Below, in pieces: positions 52,312 through 62,616 of a stretch of 64,000 nucleotides of DNA. How positions within the stretch are numbered: position 1 is the first letter of the stretch; every line of letters starts with the position of its first letter. The notes under the pieces are model-generated. The model was not told where the DNA came from, did no database searches, and worked only from the letters and a program-made list of their open reading frames with translations. This stretch comes from Acinetobacter parvus DSM 16617 = CIP 108168 (lineage in GTDB: Bacteria > Pseudomonadota > Gammaproteobacteria > Pseudomonadales > Moraxellaceae), in assembly GCF_000368025.1 (NCBI RefSeq), contig NZ_KB849212.1, positions 246,331 to 310,330 of the forward strand. The letters run 5' to 3'. The translations under genes were made by a program, and so were the position numbers.

Positions 52312-53418
52312 TTAAGCAATATGTTTTTGTACAATAATTGAACCTACAGAATAACCCGCACCGAATGATGAGATCACAGCATACTCACCGTCATCGACCT
52401 GCTCGCCAGTACGATGCATCGCAATAATCACACCTGCCGAAGATGTATTAGCAAACTCATCCAAAATAATTGGTGCACGATCTAAATCAGCATCTTTACC
52501 AACAACGAGTTTTAAAATTAACTCATTCATATTGGCATTCGCTTGATGTAACCAAAAGCGTTTAACTTGTTCAGGTGTTAATTCAAGTTTTTCTAACTGT
52601 GCAGTAATGATTTTTGCAACCAATGGGCAAACTTCTTTAAACACTTTACGTCCATCTTGACGGAACAATTTGTCATCAACCACAGCATCTTCACTGCGGT
52701 TTAAGAAACCAAAGTTATTACGAATATTATTTGAGAACTGAGTAAACAAATGAATATCCAGGATTTCATAACCAGATTTAGTTTCAGTTTCTTCGATAAT
52801 TGAAGCCGTTGCAACATCACCGAAAATGAAATGTGCATCACGGGTACGGTAGTCTAAATGACCTGACGTGATTTCTACATTCAATAATAATACACGACGC
52901 GCACCACATTTCACGGCATCATAGGCTTGCTTTAAGCCAAAAGTTGCAGCGGAACAAGCTACATTCATGTCATAAGCATAACCTTGGATACCCAAAGCTG
53001 ATTGAATTTCAATTGCCACAGCTGGGTAGGCACGTTGCATATTTGAACAAGCCAAGATGACAACATCAATGTCTTCTGCGGTCACGCCTGCATTTTCCAT
53101 TGCCTGTTTAGCAGCAATCACGCCCCACTCCGCTTGAAGTGAAAGTTCATCATTGCTACGCTCTTGTAAACGTGGGCGTAAACGTGCTGGATCAAGTATC
53201 CCTGATTTCTCAACTACATAACGGCTTTTGATACCCGATGCTTTTTCAATAAATTCAGGGCTTGAGCCACGTAAGGCTTCAATTTCGCCTGCTTCAATCT
53301 GAGCGGCATGATCTTGATTATATTGTTCTACATAAGCATTTAAACTTTCAACCAACTCTTCATTGGAAATAGATTCGGTCGGGTGGAATAAACCTGTACC
53401 TGTTATACGGATGCCCAT
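52312..53418 (-). CDS. Beta-ketoacyl-ACP synthase III family protein
   Basis: 368 residues of the thiolase fold. Catalytic Cys in MNVACSAATFGLKQA, His in WLHQANANMNELI and Asn in EFANTSSAGVIIAMH give the C-H-N triad of KAS III. It is longer than typical FabH (about 320) because of an N-terminal insert (ESLNAYVEQYNQDHAAQIEAG). It may start fatty-acid synthesis from acyl-CoA or serve a specialised pathway. Confidence 0.88.
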   Translation of the reverse strand: MGIRITGTGLFHPTESISNEELVESLNAYVEQYNQDHAAQIEAGEIEALRGSSPEFIEKASGIKSRYVVEKSGILDPARLRPRLQERSNDELSLQAEWGVIAAKQAMENAGVTAEDIDVVILACSNMQRAYPAVAIEIQSALGIQGYAYDMNVACSAATFGLKQAYDAVKCGARRVLLLNVEITSGHLDYRTRDAHFIFGDVATASIIEETETKSGYEILDIHLFTQFSNNIRNNFGFLNRSEDAVVDDKLFRQDGRKVFKEVCPLVAKIITAQLEKLELTPEQVKRFWLHQANANMNELILKLVVGKDADLDRAPIILDEFANTSSAGVIIAMHRTGEQVDDGEYAVISSFGAGYSVGSIIVQKHIA

Positions 53419-53464
53419 GTAAAACTCCTGTAAAGAATGGTTCTAGCTTTCATCATCGCTCAGT

Positions 53465-56400
53465 TTAACCGATTGCTAATCGATCCCATAGTTTTTGCAA
53501 TCTAGTTGGTGAAATAGGCAGCTTTGTTTTCATCGGTTGAGAAAACAAGGAAATTCTAAGTTCTTCCAACATCAAATACAATTCTTTGATTTTAGGATCA
53601 TTTTTAAATTTAAATACTTTGTCCATCCATGGATCGACATCATCAATTGCAGCGAGGTCACGTTGTAGATTATTGGGCAATCGGTCTAAACGCAATAGCA
53701 ACGCTTTCAAATAACGTGGGTATTCCTGCCAAATCTCGGCAGATCGGCTATAAACAAAGTCTGCCAATGACATTAAATCAAGTTGGTCTTCAATGTCATC
53801 CACACTTCGACCAAAGATATCCTGATCTAAAACCAATAACTCGCAACGAATTTGCTGCCATTGAGTAAAAATATCAGTAATATCAATTAAAACTTTTTGA
53901 CCATCTGCCAAAAATTGCTTTTTCACATCAACGATTAGCTGATTAAATTCCGCTGTATTTTTAGGCAAAGTTTTTATTGAAACTTGTAAGGTTGCATAAA
54001 CCAGCATTTGTTCCAACTTCGCCCGATCACCTAAAGGCGAATATGCCAAAGCTAATGGTTTGGAAATCTGTTTTTTCAACTGACGGATTAAATCACCCAA
54101 CTGCATATGCACAAGACGAATAATCCCCTCACGATGTTGCTTGATGGCTTCATCTTGATCATTAAAAGTTTGAATCACCACACCCGATTCATCTTTGGCA
54201 TCCAATTCAGCAAAGGCTTTTGTAGGAACAAGTGCCTGATATTGCTTGACAATAACACCTGTGACTTTTTGGGAAGCCTCAAACACAAAATTTTCAGGAA
54301 AAGTCTGGAACTCACCCTTTTGCTGTTTCACAGGGCGATGCGTTTCAACACGACAACGCGCTTTGAGTTCATCTAAATCACGTCCTTGCGCAATGAGTTT
54401 GCCTTTTTCATCCACAACTTTAATAAAAGGTACAAGATATTGATCAATTCGTTCAAAAGAAAAATCTTTTTCAGTAATCTGCTCACCACGCAGAGCAAAA
54501 GCTAAATAACTAAATAAGTGCTCACGTAAATGTACTGCATCAACACCTTGCATCAGTTTTTTCGCAGTATCTGGAATCGGGACTAAATTACGACGTTTGT
54601 CTTTAGGCAACGCCTTGAGCAAAGCCTCTATTAAATCCTGACGCCACCCAGGAATCCCCCATGACCATTGCTTTTCATCGACCTGTGGCAAAGCCTGCAC
54701 AGGAATTTTAACTGTTGCACCATCTTCATCATGGCTTGGATCAAAACGATAACTCGCAACTAAACGCAATTGTCCATTATGTAAATAATCTGGGAATTGC
54801 TGCGTGGTTGGCCGATCATTCATCCACAACGCATCATCTTCAACAAACAGATAACGCGGATTTTCTGTTTCTACTGTTGCTCGCCAATCCTCAAAACTAC
54901 GGCGGCTAGCAATTTCCTCTGGCACTTTTTCAGCATAAAATTGATAAATAGTTTCTTCATCGACCACCAAATCACGACGACGCAATTTATCTTCAACACG
55001 TTCAACTTCTTCAAGCTTCAATAAATTATGCTTTAAAAACGGTGGCGTAATACCCAAATTACCAGTCGTTAAGGCATCCCGTAAAAAGATTTCATGTGCC
55101 GCGGCTTGATCAACTTTCTCAAAATTCACCATACGTTTTGGTTCAATAATTAAACCAAACAATGAAATTTGCGCATAGGCATTCACAATACCCGCTTTTT
55201 TCGACCAATGCGGTTCAAAATAGTGATACTTCAATAAATCACGTGCCGCCAACAAAATCCATTCTGGATCAATTTTGGCTAAGGTTCTCAAATACACTTG
55301 AGAGGTTTCCACCATCTCAAAAGCCATCACCCAGGCGGTATTGGTCTTATGCAGCGTACTGGCAGGAAATACTTTGGCTTTTTGCTGGCGTACCGCCATA
55401 AAGGTGTTACGTTCATCGGTTTTATTGGCGATAAATGACAGTAAACCCGTTAACAAAGCACGATGTAAATTTTCATAATTGGCTGCCTTTTCATTAAAGC
55501 TCAACTTTAATCCTTCAGCCAACTCAACTAATTGCTGATGGGTTTGCTTCCATTCCCGTAAACGCAACCAACTCAAAAAATGTTGACGCGCAAATTGACG
55601 GCGCTTGTTTTCAGACTGCGTATCAGGACTGGTTTGCAGCGTATTCCAGAGTTTTAAATAGAATAAAAAGTCTGAATCTGCTTCTTTGAATAAAGCATGC
55701 TTCTGATCAGCCTGCATTTGCTTATCGGCAGGTCGTTCTCGTGGATCTTGAATCGCCAAGGCACTGACAATAATCAATGTTTCTTTCAGCACACCAAAAT
55801 GAGCGCCACCAATCAGCATACGAGCTAATCGTGGATCAATCGGCATGCGTGCCATCATTTGACCGACTTTAGTTAAATCATTCTTACGTTCGCTTAATGC
55901 ACCCAACTCAATCAAAAGCTTGCGCCCATCATTCACCAAACGGAAATCAGGTGGCTCAATAAAGTCAAAATCTTCTAAACCACCTAAACCAAGACTTTGC
56001 ATTTGTAAAATTACAGAAGCCAAGTTCGTCCGTTTGATCTCTGGTTCGGTAAACTCAGGACGACTTAAAAAATCTTCTTCACTGTATAGACGAATACACA
56101 CACCCGCAGCAATACGACCACAACGACCTTTACGCTGATTGGCTGCTGCCTGTGAAATCGCTTCAATCGGTAAGCGTTGCACACGTGAACGGTAGTTATA
56201 ACGTGAAATACGAGCAAAACCGCTATCGATCACATAACGGATATTAGGAACGGTTAATGCTGTTTCAGCAACGTTGGTTGCAATAATGATACGGCGACCT
56301 TTACCGCTTGGACTGAAAATCTTTTGCTGCTCGGCGAGTGCCAAACGTGCATACAAAGGCAACACTTCAGTATGACGAGGACCATATTTTTGCAGCGTTT

Positions 56401-57319
56401 CTTGTAATTCTCGGATTTCTTGCTCAGTGCTGGCAAAAATCAAGATATCAGCATGTTCTGGATGCCCTTTACCCTCAGCGTCAGCAAAACACTCTTCGAC
56501 CGCTTGTACAACAGCACGTGGTAAGTTCTCTTCAAAATCATCAAACTCATCATCATCACTGCCAACAATACTCAGCTCAGAGATCGGACGATAACGCACT
56601 TCTACAGGGAAGCTGCGCCCTTCTACTTCAAAAATCGGTGCATCATTGAAGTATTGGCTAAAACGATTTACATCTAACGTTGCTGAGGTGACGATAACTT
56701 TTAAATCTGGGCGCTTGGGTAAAAGTTGCTTGAGATAACCCATGATAAAGTCGATATTGAGGGAGCGTTCATGTGCCTCATCAATAATGATGGTGTCGTA
56801 TTTTGAAAGAAATCGGTCATTGGTCAGCTCAGCCAACAAGATACCATCAGTCATTAAACGCACGATAGAGTCCTGCGATCCCTGCTCATTAAAACGGATT
56901 TTAAAGCCAATCGCCTCGCCCAGTTTCTGCCCAACTTCTTCTGCAATACGTTGTGAGACACTGCGAGCAGCTAAACGTCGCGGCTGAGTATGCCCAATCA
57001 TTCCCGTAAGACCACGACCTGCAAGCATGGCAATCTGCGGTAGCTGCGTGGTTTTACCCGAACCAGTTTCACCAGCCACAATAATCACTTGATGCTTTTG
57101 TATTGCGTCAATCAAACGATCTGCATACTGAGTAACAGGTAAATCTTGATTGAGCTTGATCTTGGGAAGACGAGCAAGACGTTGCTTGACTTTGTGGTTA
57201 GACTGTTCAAACAGTTTTTCGATTTCTGCTGGTTGTGTTTTTTTATCTTTGCGCAGTCGATTTAAACGGTGACGGTCACGTGCCATAACCCATTGATCTA
57301 CATTTAAATGAATCTGCAC
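53465..57319 (-). CDS. hrpA: ATP-dependent RNA helicase HrpA
   Basis: 1284 residues, about the length of E. coli HrpA (1300). DEAH-box motifs: VAGETGSGKTTQLPQ, TQPRRLAARSVSQRI, DEAH in IIIDEAHERSLNID, VTSATLD, and QRKGRCGRIAAG (motif VI). HA2 and OB-fold domains follow, then a long C-terminal DUF3418 region (about 700-1284). Acts on mRNA and resolves stalled ribosomes in E. coli. Runs alone, 46 bp upstream of the KAS III gene on the same strand. Confidence 0.96.
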   Translation of the reverse strand: MQIHLNVDQWVMARDRHRLNRLRKDKKTQPAEIEKLFEQSNHKVKQRLARLPKIKLNQDLPVTQYADRLIDAIQKHQVIIVAGETGSGKTTQLPQIAMLAGRGLTGMIGHTQPRRLAARSVSQRIAEEVGQKLGEAIGFKIRFNEQGSQDSIVRLMTDGILLAELTNDRFLSKYDTIIIDEAHERSLNIDFIMGYLKQLLPKRPDLKVIVTSATLDVNRFSQYFNDAPIFEVEGRSFPVEVRYRPISELSIVGSDDDEFDDFEENLPRAVVQAVEECFADAEGKGHPEHADILIFASTEQEIRELQETLQKYGPRHTEVLPLYARLALAEQQKIFSPSGKGRRIIIATNVAETALTVPNIRYVIDSGFARISRYNYRSRVQRLPIEAISQAAANQRKGRCGRIAAGVCIRLYSEEDFLSRPEFTEPEIKRTNLASVILQMQSLGLGGLEDFDFIEPPDFRLVNDGRKLLIELGALSERKNDLTKVGQMMARMPIDPRLARMLIGGAHFGVLKETLIIVSALAIQDPRERPADKQMQADQKHALFKEADSDFLFYLKLWNTLQTSPDTQSENKRRQFARQHFLSWLRLREWKQTHQQLVELAEGLKLSFNEKAANYENLHRALLTGLLSFIANKTDERNTFMAVRQQKAKVFPASTLHKTNTAWVMAFEMVETSQVYLRTLAKIDPEWILLAARDLLKYHYFEPHWSKKAGIVNAYAQISLFGLIIEPKRMVNFEKVDQAAAHEIFLRDALTTGNLGITPPFLKHNLLKLEEVERVEDKLRRRDLVVDEETIYQFYAEKVPEEIASRRSFEDWRATVETENPRYLFVEDDALWMNDRPTTQQFPDYLHNGQLRLVASYRFDPSHDEDGATVKIPVQALPQVDEKQWSWGIPGWRQDLIEALLKALPKDKRRNLVPIPDTAKKLMQGVDAVHLREHLFSYLAFALRGEQITEKDFSFERIDQYLVPFIKVVDEKGKLIAQGRDLDELKARCRVETHRPVKQQKGEFQTFPENFVFEASQKVTGVIVKQYQALVPTKAFAELDAKDESGVVIQTFNDQDEAIKQHREGIIRLVHMQLGDLIRQLKKQISKPLALAYSPLGDRAKLEQMLVYATLQVSIKTLPKNTAEFNQLIVDVKKQFLADGQKVLIDITDIFTQWQQIRCELLVLDQDIFGRSVDDIEDQLDLMSLADFVYSRSAEIWQEYPRYLKALLLRLDRLPNNLQRDLAAIDDVDPWMDKVFKFKNDPKIKELYLMLEELRISLFSQPMKTKLPISPTRLQKLWDRLAIG

Positions 57320-57478
57320 TGAACAGCTTTCCTAGAAAATAAACTAATCGGCTATTTTACGCCTTAAAGTGTTGCTATGCAAAGTGACCACATTTGGTTC
57401 TTTTCAAAAACATGCAATATCCAATTGATGCATATGGGTACTTTTGCATTTTCTTATCTTTAAACTGAGTACAATATA

Positions 57479-58017
57479 TAGCAATTAGCAAAATATAAGC
57501 TACACTTGGATTTATTTGAGATTTTACCCATACCTAAAATATATTCTGTAAATTTACGTGAAAAAGTCATGAAACATTATCATGATACTCACCATAAATC
57601 GCAAACTTGTCATTTTTTAGAAATACTCAAACGAGTTGATCCATCAGATATCTATTATATGGATGAAGCTGGCATGAGTTGCAATGAAGTCGCCCAAATG
57701 GGATGGTCAAAGAAAGGTACAAGATGTCATGCCACCCGTTCAGGTCTATCTTCCAGACCTATGAGCTTTATTGGTACTATATCTTTGGCAGAAAAACTAA
57801 ATTTATCATGCCTATACTATTTGAAAGCTGTTGTAATCGTAGTGTATTTGAAAGTTGGTTAACTTCATTCGGATAATCATTTGGGAAGTCAAAACCGATG
57901 AAAGACCGTATTATCATTTTAGATAACGCGACTTTTCACAAAGGTGAAGAAATTGAAAATTATGATGCCCTAGTGCTTGGTTTTAAATCAATATAGCTTA
58001 TATAGTAGGGTTTGCTA
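57479..58017 (+). mobile_element. IS630-family element with internal deletion
   Basis: Imperfect terminal repeats beginning TAGCAA at 57479 and ending TTGCTA at 58017, both leading into a shared TATAAGCTA phrase, flanked on both sides by TA (57477-57478, 58018-58019), the normal IS630 target duplication. At about 540 bp it is half the usual length of about 1.1 kb. Confidence 0.7.
57506..58000 (+). pseudogene. IS630-family transposase, broken
   Basis: An N-terminal piece (IYSVNLREKVMKHYHDTHHK) is fused by a deletion to the catalytic region: SDIYYMDEAGMSCNEVAQMG holds the first Asp, and RPMSFIGTISLAEKL follows. After a frame loss near 57840 a second piece reads KDRIIILDNATFHKGEEIE, with the second Asp. 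The HTH middle and the final Glu region are missing. Inactive. Confidence 0.85.
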
Positions 58018-58021
58018 TAGC

Positions 58022-58369
58022 TTAACTAGAGCAAAATATGACTTATAAATAAGCTTTTAGTTGTTCAAACAAGTGGGACCACCTCTATTCATTTGAAAAT
58101 TATATTGTGGAATAACCCTTAGAGATAGAACTGTGCAAAAAAGCCGCTTGCATATACATTTAGTTGCCATTATTAAATGTCAACCGACCCTAATATTTCA
58201 ATATATTTTTTTTGTTACTAAACACTATAAATTTTAACTTCTAATAAAATATTAGGCCTTTTTTTTAACAAAATCCTATTTTATTGTGGAATAGACAATT
58301 TAAACATCACTGAAGATTTTATTAAGAATGTAACTCTTACGGTGATTATCCATTTTAAGGAGAATAGAA
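58022..58369. other. AT-rich intergenic DNA
   Basis: About 350 bp between the IS630 relic and the glycine-zipper gene. No gene or clear repeat is visible; it should hold the promoter of the next gene. Confidence 0.5.
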
Positions 58370-58903
58370 ATGACACATGCAGATGATTTTGATCGTGAGC
58401 AAATTAAAAATGCTCCAGATGAAGTTAAAAAAGAGTTGAATGCCGATCCAATTACTGGAGAGCCTGGTTCGCATCCTGTAGGAACAGGCCTGGGTGCAGC
58501 AGGTGGAGCAGCGGCAGGCGCTGCTGTAGGTAGTGTTGGTGGGCCATTGGGTACATTGGTTGGTGGAGCAGTTGGTGCTGTCGTGGGTGGTTTGGCAGGT
58601 AGTGCGGTTGGTGAAGCGATTGATCCAACGGTTGAAGATGCCTATTGGCGTGAAAACTACATTAATCAGCCTTACTATGGTACAACCAAGGCAAATTATC
58701 CAGACCTGAATTATGAACGGGATTACCAGCAGGCGTATCGTTTAGGTTATGACAATGATGCAATTTATGATCCTGATGTGGCATTTGAAGAGATTGAGCC
58801 AGAGCTAAAAGTCAATTGGGAAAAATCAAGAGCTGAATCACGCTTGTCTTGGGATGAGGCAAAACTTGCTTCCCGTGATGCCTGGAATCGTAATCGTAAA
58901 TAA
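58370..58903 (+). CDS. Glycine-zipper protein
   Basis: 177 residues. An acidic N-terminus (THADDFDREQIKNAPDEVKK) is followed by a Gly/Ala zipper (residues about 40-85, GAAGGAAAGAAVGSVGGPLG and similar) that could insert into or associate with membranes, then an acidic, Tyr-rich tail with YWRENYINQPYY and RDYQQAYRLGYD motifs. No signal peptide. This layout resembles stress-induced bacterial proteins. AAGGAG precedes the start. A strong terminator follows. Confidence 0.75.
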   Translation: MTHADDFDREQIKNAPDEVKKELNADPITGEPGSHPVGTGLGAAGGAAAGAAVGSVGGPLGTLVGGAVGAVVGGLAGSAVGEAIDPTVEDAYWRENYINQPYYGTTKANYPDLNYERDYQQAYRLGYDNDAIYDPDVAFEEIEPELKVNWEKSRAESRLSWDEAKLASRDAWNRNRK

Positions 58904-58921
58904 CCAGATTAACTTATTCTG

Positions 58922-58958
58922 AAAAAAGAAAAGCCTTTTATTAAGGCTTTTCTTTTTT
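58922..58958 (+). terminator. Terminator of the glycine-zipper gene
   Basis: A perfect 16-bp stem AAAAAAGAAAAGCCTT/AAGGCTTTTCTTTTTT with loop TTATT. An IS begins 9 bp later. Confidence 0.93.
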
Positions 58959-58966
58959 ATATTTTC

Positions 58967-60067
58967 TAGGACTTACGCATTGACGGATTCAAAAAAGTAT
59001 TAAAATAGTTTATAAAGTATCTGTGATCAGACGAACTAAACATGCTTCTACAGCAACTTGTACATTACCCATTTATATGGGCTTTCTCATGACAGAACCG
59101 AACTCTATTCGCTGCACACAACTTGCTGAGACTTATAATATCTCGCATGATAGTGTAAATCGCTTTCTGGAGCGTGAAGACTACACAACTCACGACCTAT
59201 ATCAAGAAGCAATTCAACATATTGATAATAATGAACTTATAATCAGTATTGATGATACTGTTTTAGATAAACCATATAGTCAACATATGGACTTAGTTAG
59301 CTATTTTTGGTCAGGCAAACACCACCGATCCGTCAAGGGTATTAATCTCATTACCTTGTATGCGACAGATCAGAATGGTCAAAATATTCCAATTAATTTC
59401 CGAATTTATGACAAATCTGAGGGTAAAACCAAGAATGATTACTTTATGGATATGTTAAGTGAAGTACTTAGTTGGGGTGCAAAGATTCAATTTATTACAG
59501 GTGATAGTTGGTATTCATCGACTGCAAATCTAAAAACCATAAGAAAACATGGTATTCGATTTATGTTTGGTATCGACTGTAACCGTAAGGTTTCCCCAGA
59601 AAAAGGACAATGGTTTCAACTGCGTTTATTGCCAGATTTCCATCAGGGTCAAGTGGTCTGGCTCAAAGATTTTGGCTTTGTACAATTATTTAAGACTCAG
59701 TTAAAAGAACAGCAGAGGTTTTATATTGTGCATCAAGATGAAGATGATTTATTGTCCTTTGAGGGTTTTCATGAATTACATTCAAGTCATTGGAAAATAG
59801 AACAATATCACCGAGTGATTAAACAGGTTTGTCATATTGAAAAGTTTCAAGTAAGACGATCTAAACTGATTTTGAATCATATTTTTTCAGCCTTGATGGC
59901 CTACGTCGAGATACAAAAGAACCAGTTTGAGGGGATCTTTGAAAATGTATATCATTGGCAGAAGAAATTATTTAGACCAATGATCAAAAACTTCATTGAT
60001 GACTTTATTCTCGATAAAAATCATCTGCTACCACAAAAAGTCTATAAATAACAGTGCCTAAGTCGTA
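58967..60067 (+). mobile_element. IS701-family insertion sequence, ISAba11-like
   Basis: Ends TAGGACTTACGCATTG (58967-58982) and, read inwards from the right, TACGACTTAGGCACTG (60067-60052), 13 of 16 matching, give 1101 bp, the length I recall for ISAba11. No 5-bp target duplication is seen (TTTTC versus TATAT), so flanks may have been rearranged. It sits directly after a terminator. Confidence 0.75.
59023..60051 (+). CDS. IS701-family transposase
   Basis: 342 residues from a GTG; an ATG 18 codons in (MGFLMTEPN) is also possible. DDE-type: IISIDDTVLDKPYSQHMD (first Asp), FITGDSWYSS (second Asp) and HSSHWKIEQYHRVIKQVCHIE (Glu). Frame intact, consistent with an active element. Confidence 0.88.
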   Translation: MIRRTKHASTATCTLPIYMGFLMTEPNSIRCTQLAETYNISHDSVNRFLEREDYTTHDLYQEAIQHIDNNELIISIDDTVLDKPYSQHMDLVSYFWSGKHHRSVKGINLITLYATDQNGQNIPINFRIYDKSEGKTKNDYFMDMLSEVLSWGAKIQFITGDSWYSSTANLKTIRKHGIRFMFGIDCNRKVSPEKGQWFQLRLLPDFHQGQVVWLKDFGFVQLFKTQLKEQQRFYIVHQDEDDLLSFEGFHELHSSHWKIEQYHRVIKQVCHIEKFQVRRSKLILNHIFSALMAYVEIQKNQFEGIFENVYHWQKKLFRPMIKNFIDDFILDKNHLLPQKVYK

Positions 60068-60276
60068 TATATACAATTGTCTTTAATTGATTAGCCAATT
60101 GTCTTACTTGTTTTGCTAAATTGATAAATTTAGACCTGATTAGATATGTACATATCCAAACCCAACATTTTTATTATTTAAACGTTTTATTATCATGATA
60201 AACAAGCTGTTTTTATTGATAACCGAATAAGAAATGCAGCATTTGAGCAAGCCAGACACTGCATTTTCCGATTAAC

Positions 60277-62541
60277 TTATTGATCTACAACCTGTAAATC
60301 TAGCCCTGCCGCATTGGCAAGTTCGGTAAAGGTGGGGAAACTGGTTGCCACTGTTTCCGTACCGTGAATGATGATTTCGCCCGAAGTACGTAACCCTGCA
60401 ATACTAAAACTCATGGCAATACGGTGATCGTGGTGCGATTCAATTTCTCCACCTGTGAAAATTGCCGACCAGTCACCAGACTTACCCTTACCCTCAATGA
60501 TAATGCCGTCCTCAGTTGGTGTGCAGTCAATACCCATGACTTTCAAGCCATCGGCCATCACCTGAATACGGTCAGATTCTTTCACGCGAAGTTCCGCAGC
60601 ACCAGTCAGAACAGTTTGACCTTCCGCACAGGCAGCCGCAATAAACAAGGCAGGAAATTCATCAATCGCCAAAGGTACCTGATCTTCAGGCATGTGAATA
60701 CCTTTGAGTGTACGAGATCCCTTGATATGAATATCGGCAATCGGCTCACCGCCAGCGATGCGTTCATTTTCAACACTGATGTCCGAACCCATTTGCTTGA
60801 GGATTTCAATCACACCTGTACGGGTTGGGTTGATGCCCACTGCTTCAAGGATCACATCAGCACCCTCGGTAATCGCAGCACCGACCATAAAGAATGCAGC
60901 AGATGAAATGTCTGATGGGACCTGAATATCTGTACCAACCAGTTTACCACCACCAACCAGCGAGATTTTATTGCCCTCGGTTTTTACCTCATAACCAAAG
61001 GCACGCAACATACGCTCAGTATGGTCACGGGTCGGCTCTGGTTCAGTCACAGAAGTCTCACCCTCAGCCCATAAACCTGCCAGTAAAATCCCTGATTTCA
61101 CCTGAGCCGAAGCCATTGGCAAATCGTATTGAATACCTTTTAAAGCTTGACTGCCTGTAATGCTGACTGGCGGCGTACCTTTCTCACCTGTGGTTTGAAT
61201 TTGCGCACCCATTAAACGTAATGGTTTTGCAATACGCTCCATTGGACGTTTAGACAATGACGCATCACCTGTCATCACCGAATCAAACTTTTGTGCTGAC
61301 AACATACCAGATAGCAGACGCATACTTGTGCCTGAGTTACCCATATATAAGGCACTGGCAGGTGCTTTTAAACCTTGCATGCCCACGCCATGAATGGTCA
61401 CCTCACCATTTTTTGGGCCTTCGATACTGACCCCCATATCACGGAATGCCTGTAAAGTTGCTAACGCATCTTCACCCTCAAGGAAGCCAGTCACATGGGT
61501 TGTACCCTCAGCAATCGCCCCAAACATGATGGAGCGATGTGACACTGACTTATCACCTGGCACGGTGAATTTACCTGTAAATGTTTTCTTGCCTGGTAAA
61601 ATGGTAAATTGCTGTGTCACCTTGTTTTTCTCCATCAAAGGTTTTTTGGCTAACATATGGTTAAAGTGTTGGCGTGCCGCTTGCGCATGTCCAAGCAGCC
61701 CCATCAACGCCTGAGAATCTTCATTTTCAATCAGTTGCTTTAAAACAGAAAGTTGCTGCTCAAAGCCAGCAACGGCATTGAGAATTGCGTTTTTATTGGC
61801 AAAGAAAATGTCATGCCACATCTGTGGATCACTAGCCGCAATCCGAGAGAAATCCCGAAAACCACCCGCTGCATAGCGGAAAATATCCAGATTATCTTCA
61901 CGGTTGGCCAGTTGCTCAACCAAGTTGAACGCCATCAAATGCGGTAAATGACTGGTATGCGCCAACACTTCATCATGTTTCGACACATCCATACAAATCA
62001 CTTCCGCTTTGGCGACTGACCAAAGCTGAATCAGTTTCTGCACCGCCCAATCTGCACTACTTGGCAAAGGCGTTAGAATCACTTTATGGTTAGCAAATAA
62101 ATCGACTTTACCTGCATGTACACCTGTATGTTCCGCACCTGCAATTGGATGCCCAGGTACAAAACCAACAGGCAGATGTTCACCAAACACTGCCTTCGCT
62201 GCATCCACCACATTGCCTTTGGTACTACCCACATCGGTAATGATGACATTCTCTGCAAGATAAGGTTTGATCTGTTCCAACACTTTTTGTGTGGCACGAA
62301 CAGGCAATGCCAAAACAATTAAATCCGCACCCTGAACCGCTTCCTCAGGATTTGTATAACCATGTTGAATTAGACCGAGTGCTTTGGCATCTTCCAATGT
62401 TTTTTTTGAGCGTGTTGAAGCCACAATTTCAGACGCAAGTTGTTCCGCCACAATCACACGCGCAAGACTTGACCCAATCAGCCCAAGTCCAATAAATGCA
62501 ACTTTTTTAAACAATACTTTAGAAACAGATGCTTGAGACAT
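60277..62541 (-). CDS. tyrA-aroA: Bifunctional prephenate dehydrogenase / EPSP synthase (TyrA-AroA fusion)
   Basis: 754 residues. Residues 1 to about 300 form a TyrA-type dehydrogenase (VAFIGLGLIGSSLARVI Rossmann motif, GHPIAGAEHTGVHAG). Residues about 320-754 form EPSP synthase (VPGDKSVSHRSIMFGA, GNSGTSMRLLSG, SAQVKSGILLAGL, ESHHDHRIAMSFSIAGL). The fusion links the last shared shikimate step with tyrosine synthesis and is characteristic of Acinetobacter relatives. pheA precedes it on the same strand, 75 bp upstream. Confidence 0.95.
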   Translation of the reverse strand: MSQASVSKVLFKKVAFIGLGLIGSSLARVIVAEQLASEIVASTRSKKTLEDAKALGLIQHGYTNPEEAVQGADLIVLALPVRATQKVLEQIKPYLAENVIITDVGSTKGNVVDAAKAVFGEHLPVGFVPGHPIAGAEHTGVHAGKVDLFANHKVILTPLPSSADWAVQKLIQLWSVAKAEVICMDVSKHDEVLAHTSHLPHLMAFNLVEQLANREDNLDIFRYAAGGFRDFSRIAASDPQMWHDIFFANKNAILNAVAGFEQQLSVLKQLIENEDSQALMGLLGHAQAARQHFNHMLAKKPLMEKNKVTQQFTILPGKKTFTGKFTVPGDKSVSHRSIMFGAIAEGTTHVTGFLEGEDALATLQAFRDMGVSIEGPKNGEVTIHGVGMQGLKAPASALYMGNSGTSMRLLSGMLSAQKFDSVMTGDASLSKRPMERIAKPLRLMGAQIQTTGEKGTPPVSITGSQALKGIQYDLPMASAQVKSGILLAGLWAEGETSVTEPEPTRDHTERMLRAFGYEVKTEGNKISLVGGGKLVGTDIQVPSDISSAAFFMVGAAITEGADVILEAVGINPTRTGVIEILKQMGSDISVENERIAGGEPIADIHIKGSRTLKGIHMPEDQVPLAIDEFPALFIAAACAEGQTVLTGAAELRVKESDRIQVMADGLKVMGIDCTPTEDGIIIEGKGKSGDWSAIFTGGEIESHHDHRIAMSFSIAGLRTSGEIIIHGTETVATSFPTFTELANAAGLDLQVVDQ

Positions 62542-62572
62542 AAAAGATGTTTGCCTAATGAGAAGACTTTGA

Positions 62573-62603
62573 TATGGATAGATGATTCATCCACCTATCC
62601 ATA
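62573..62603. other. 9-bp inverted repeat between pheA and tyrA-aroA
   Basis: TATGGATAG (62573-62581) and CTATCCATA (62595-62603) are perfect complements with a 13-nt loop and no T run. A possible attenuator-like or processing hairpin in the pheA-tyrA-aroA transcript. Confidence 0.5.
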
Positions 62604-62616
62604 CGATAAAACAGTT

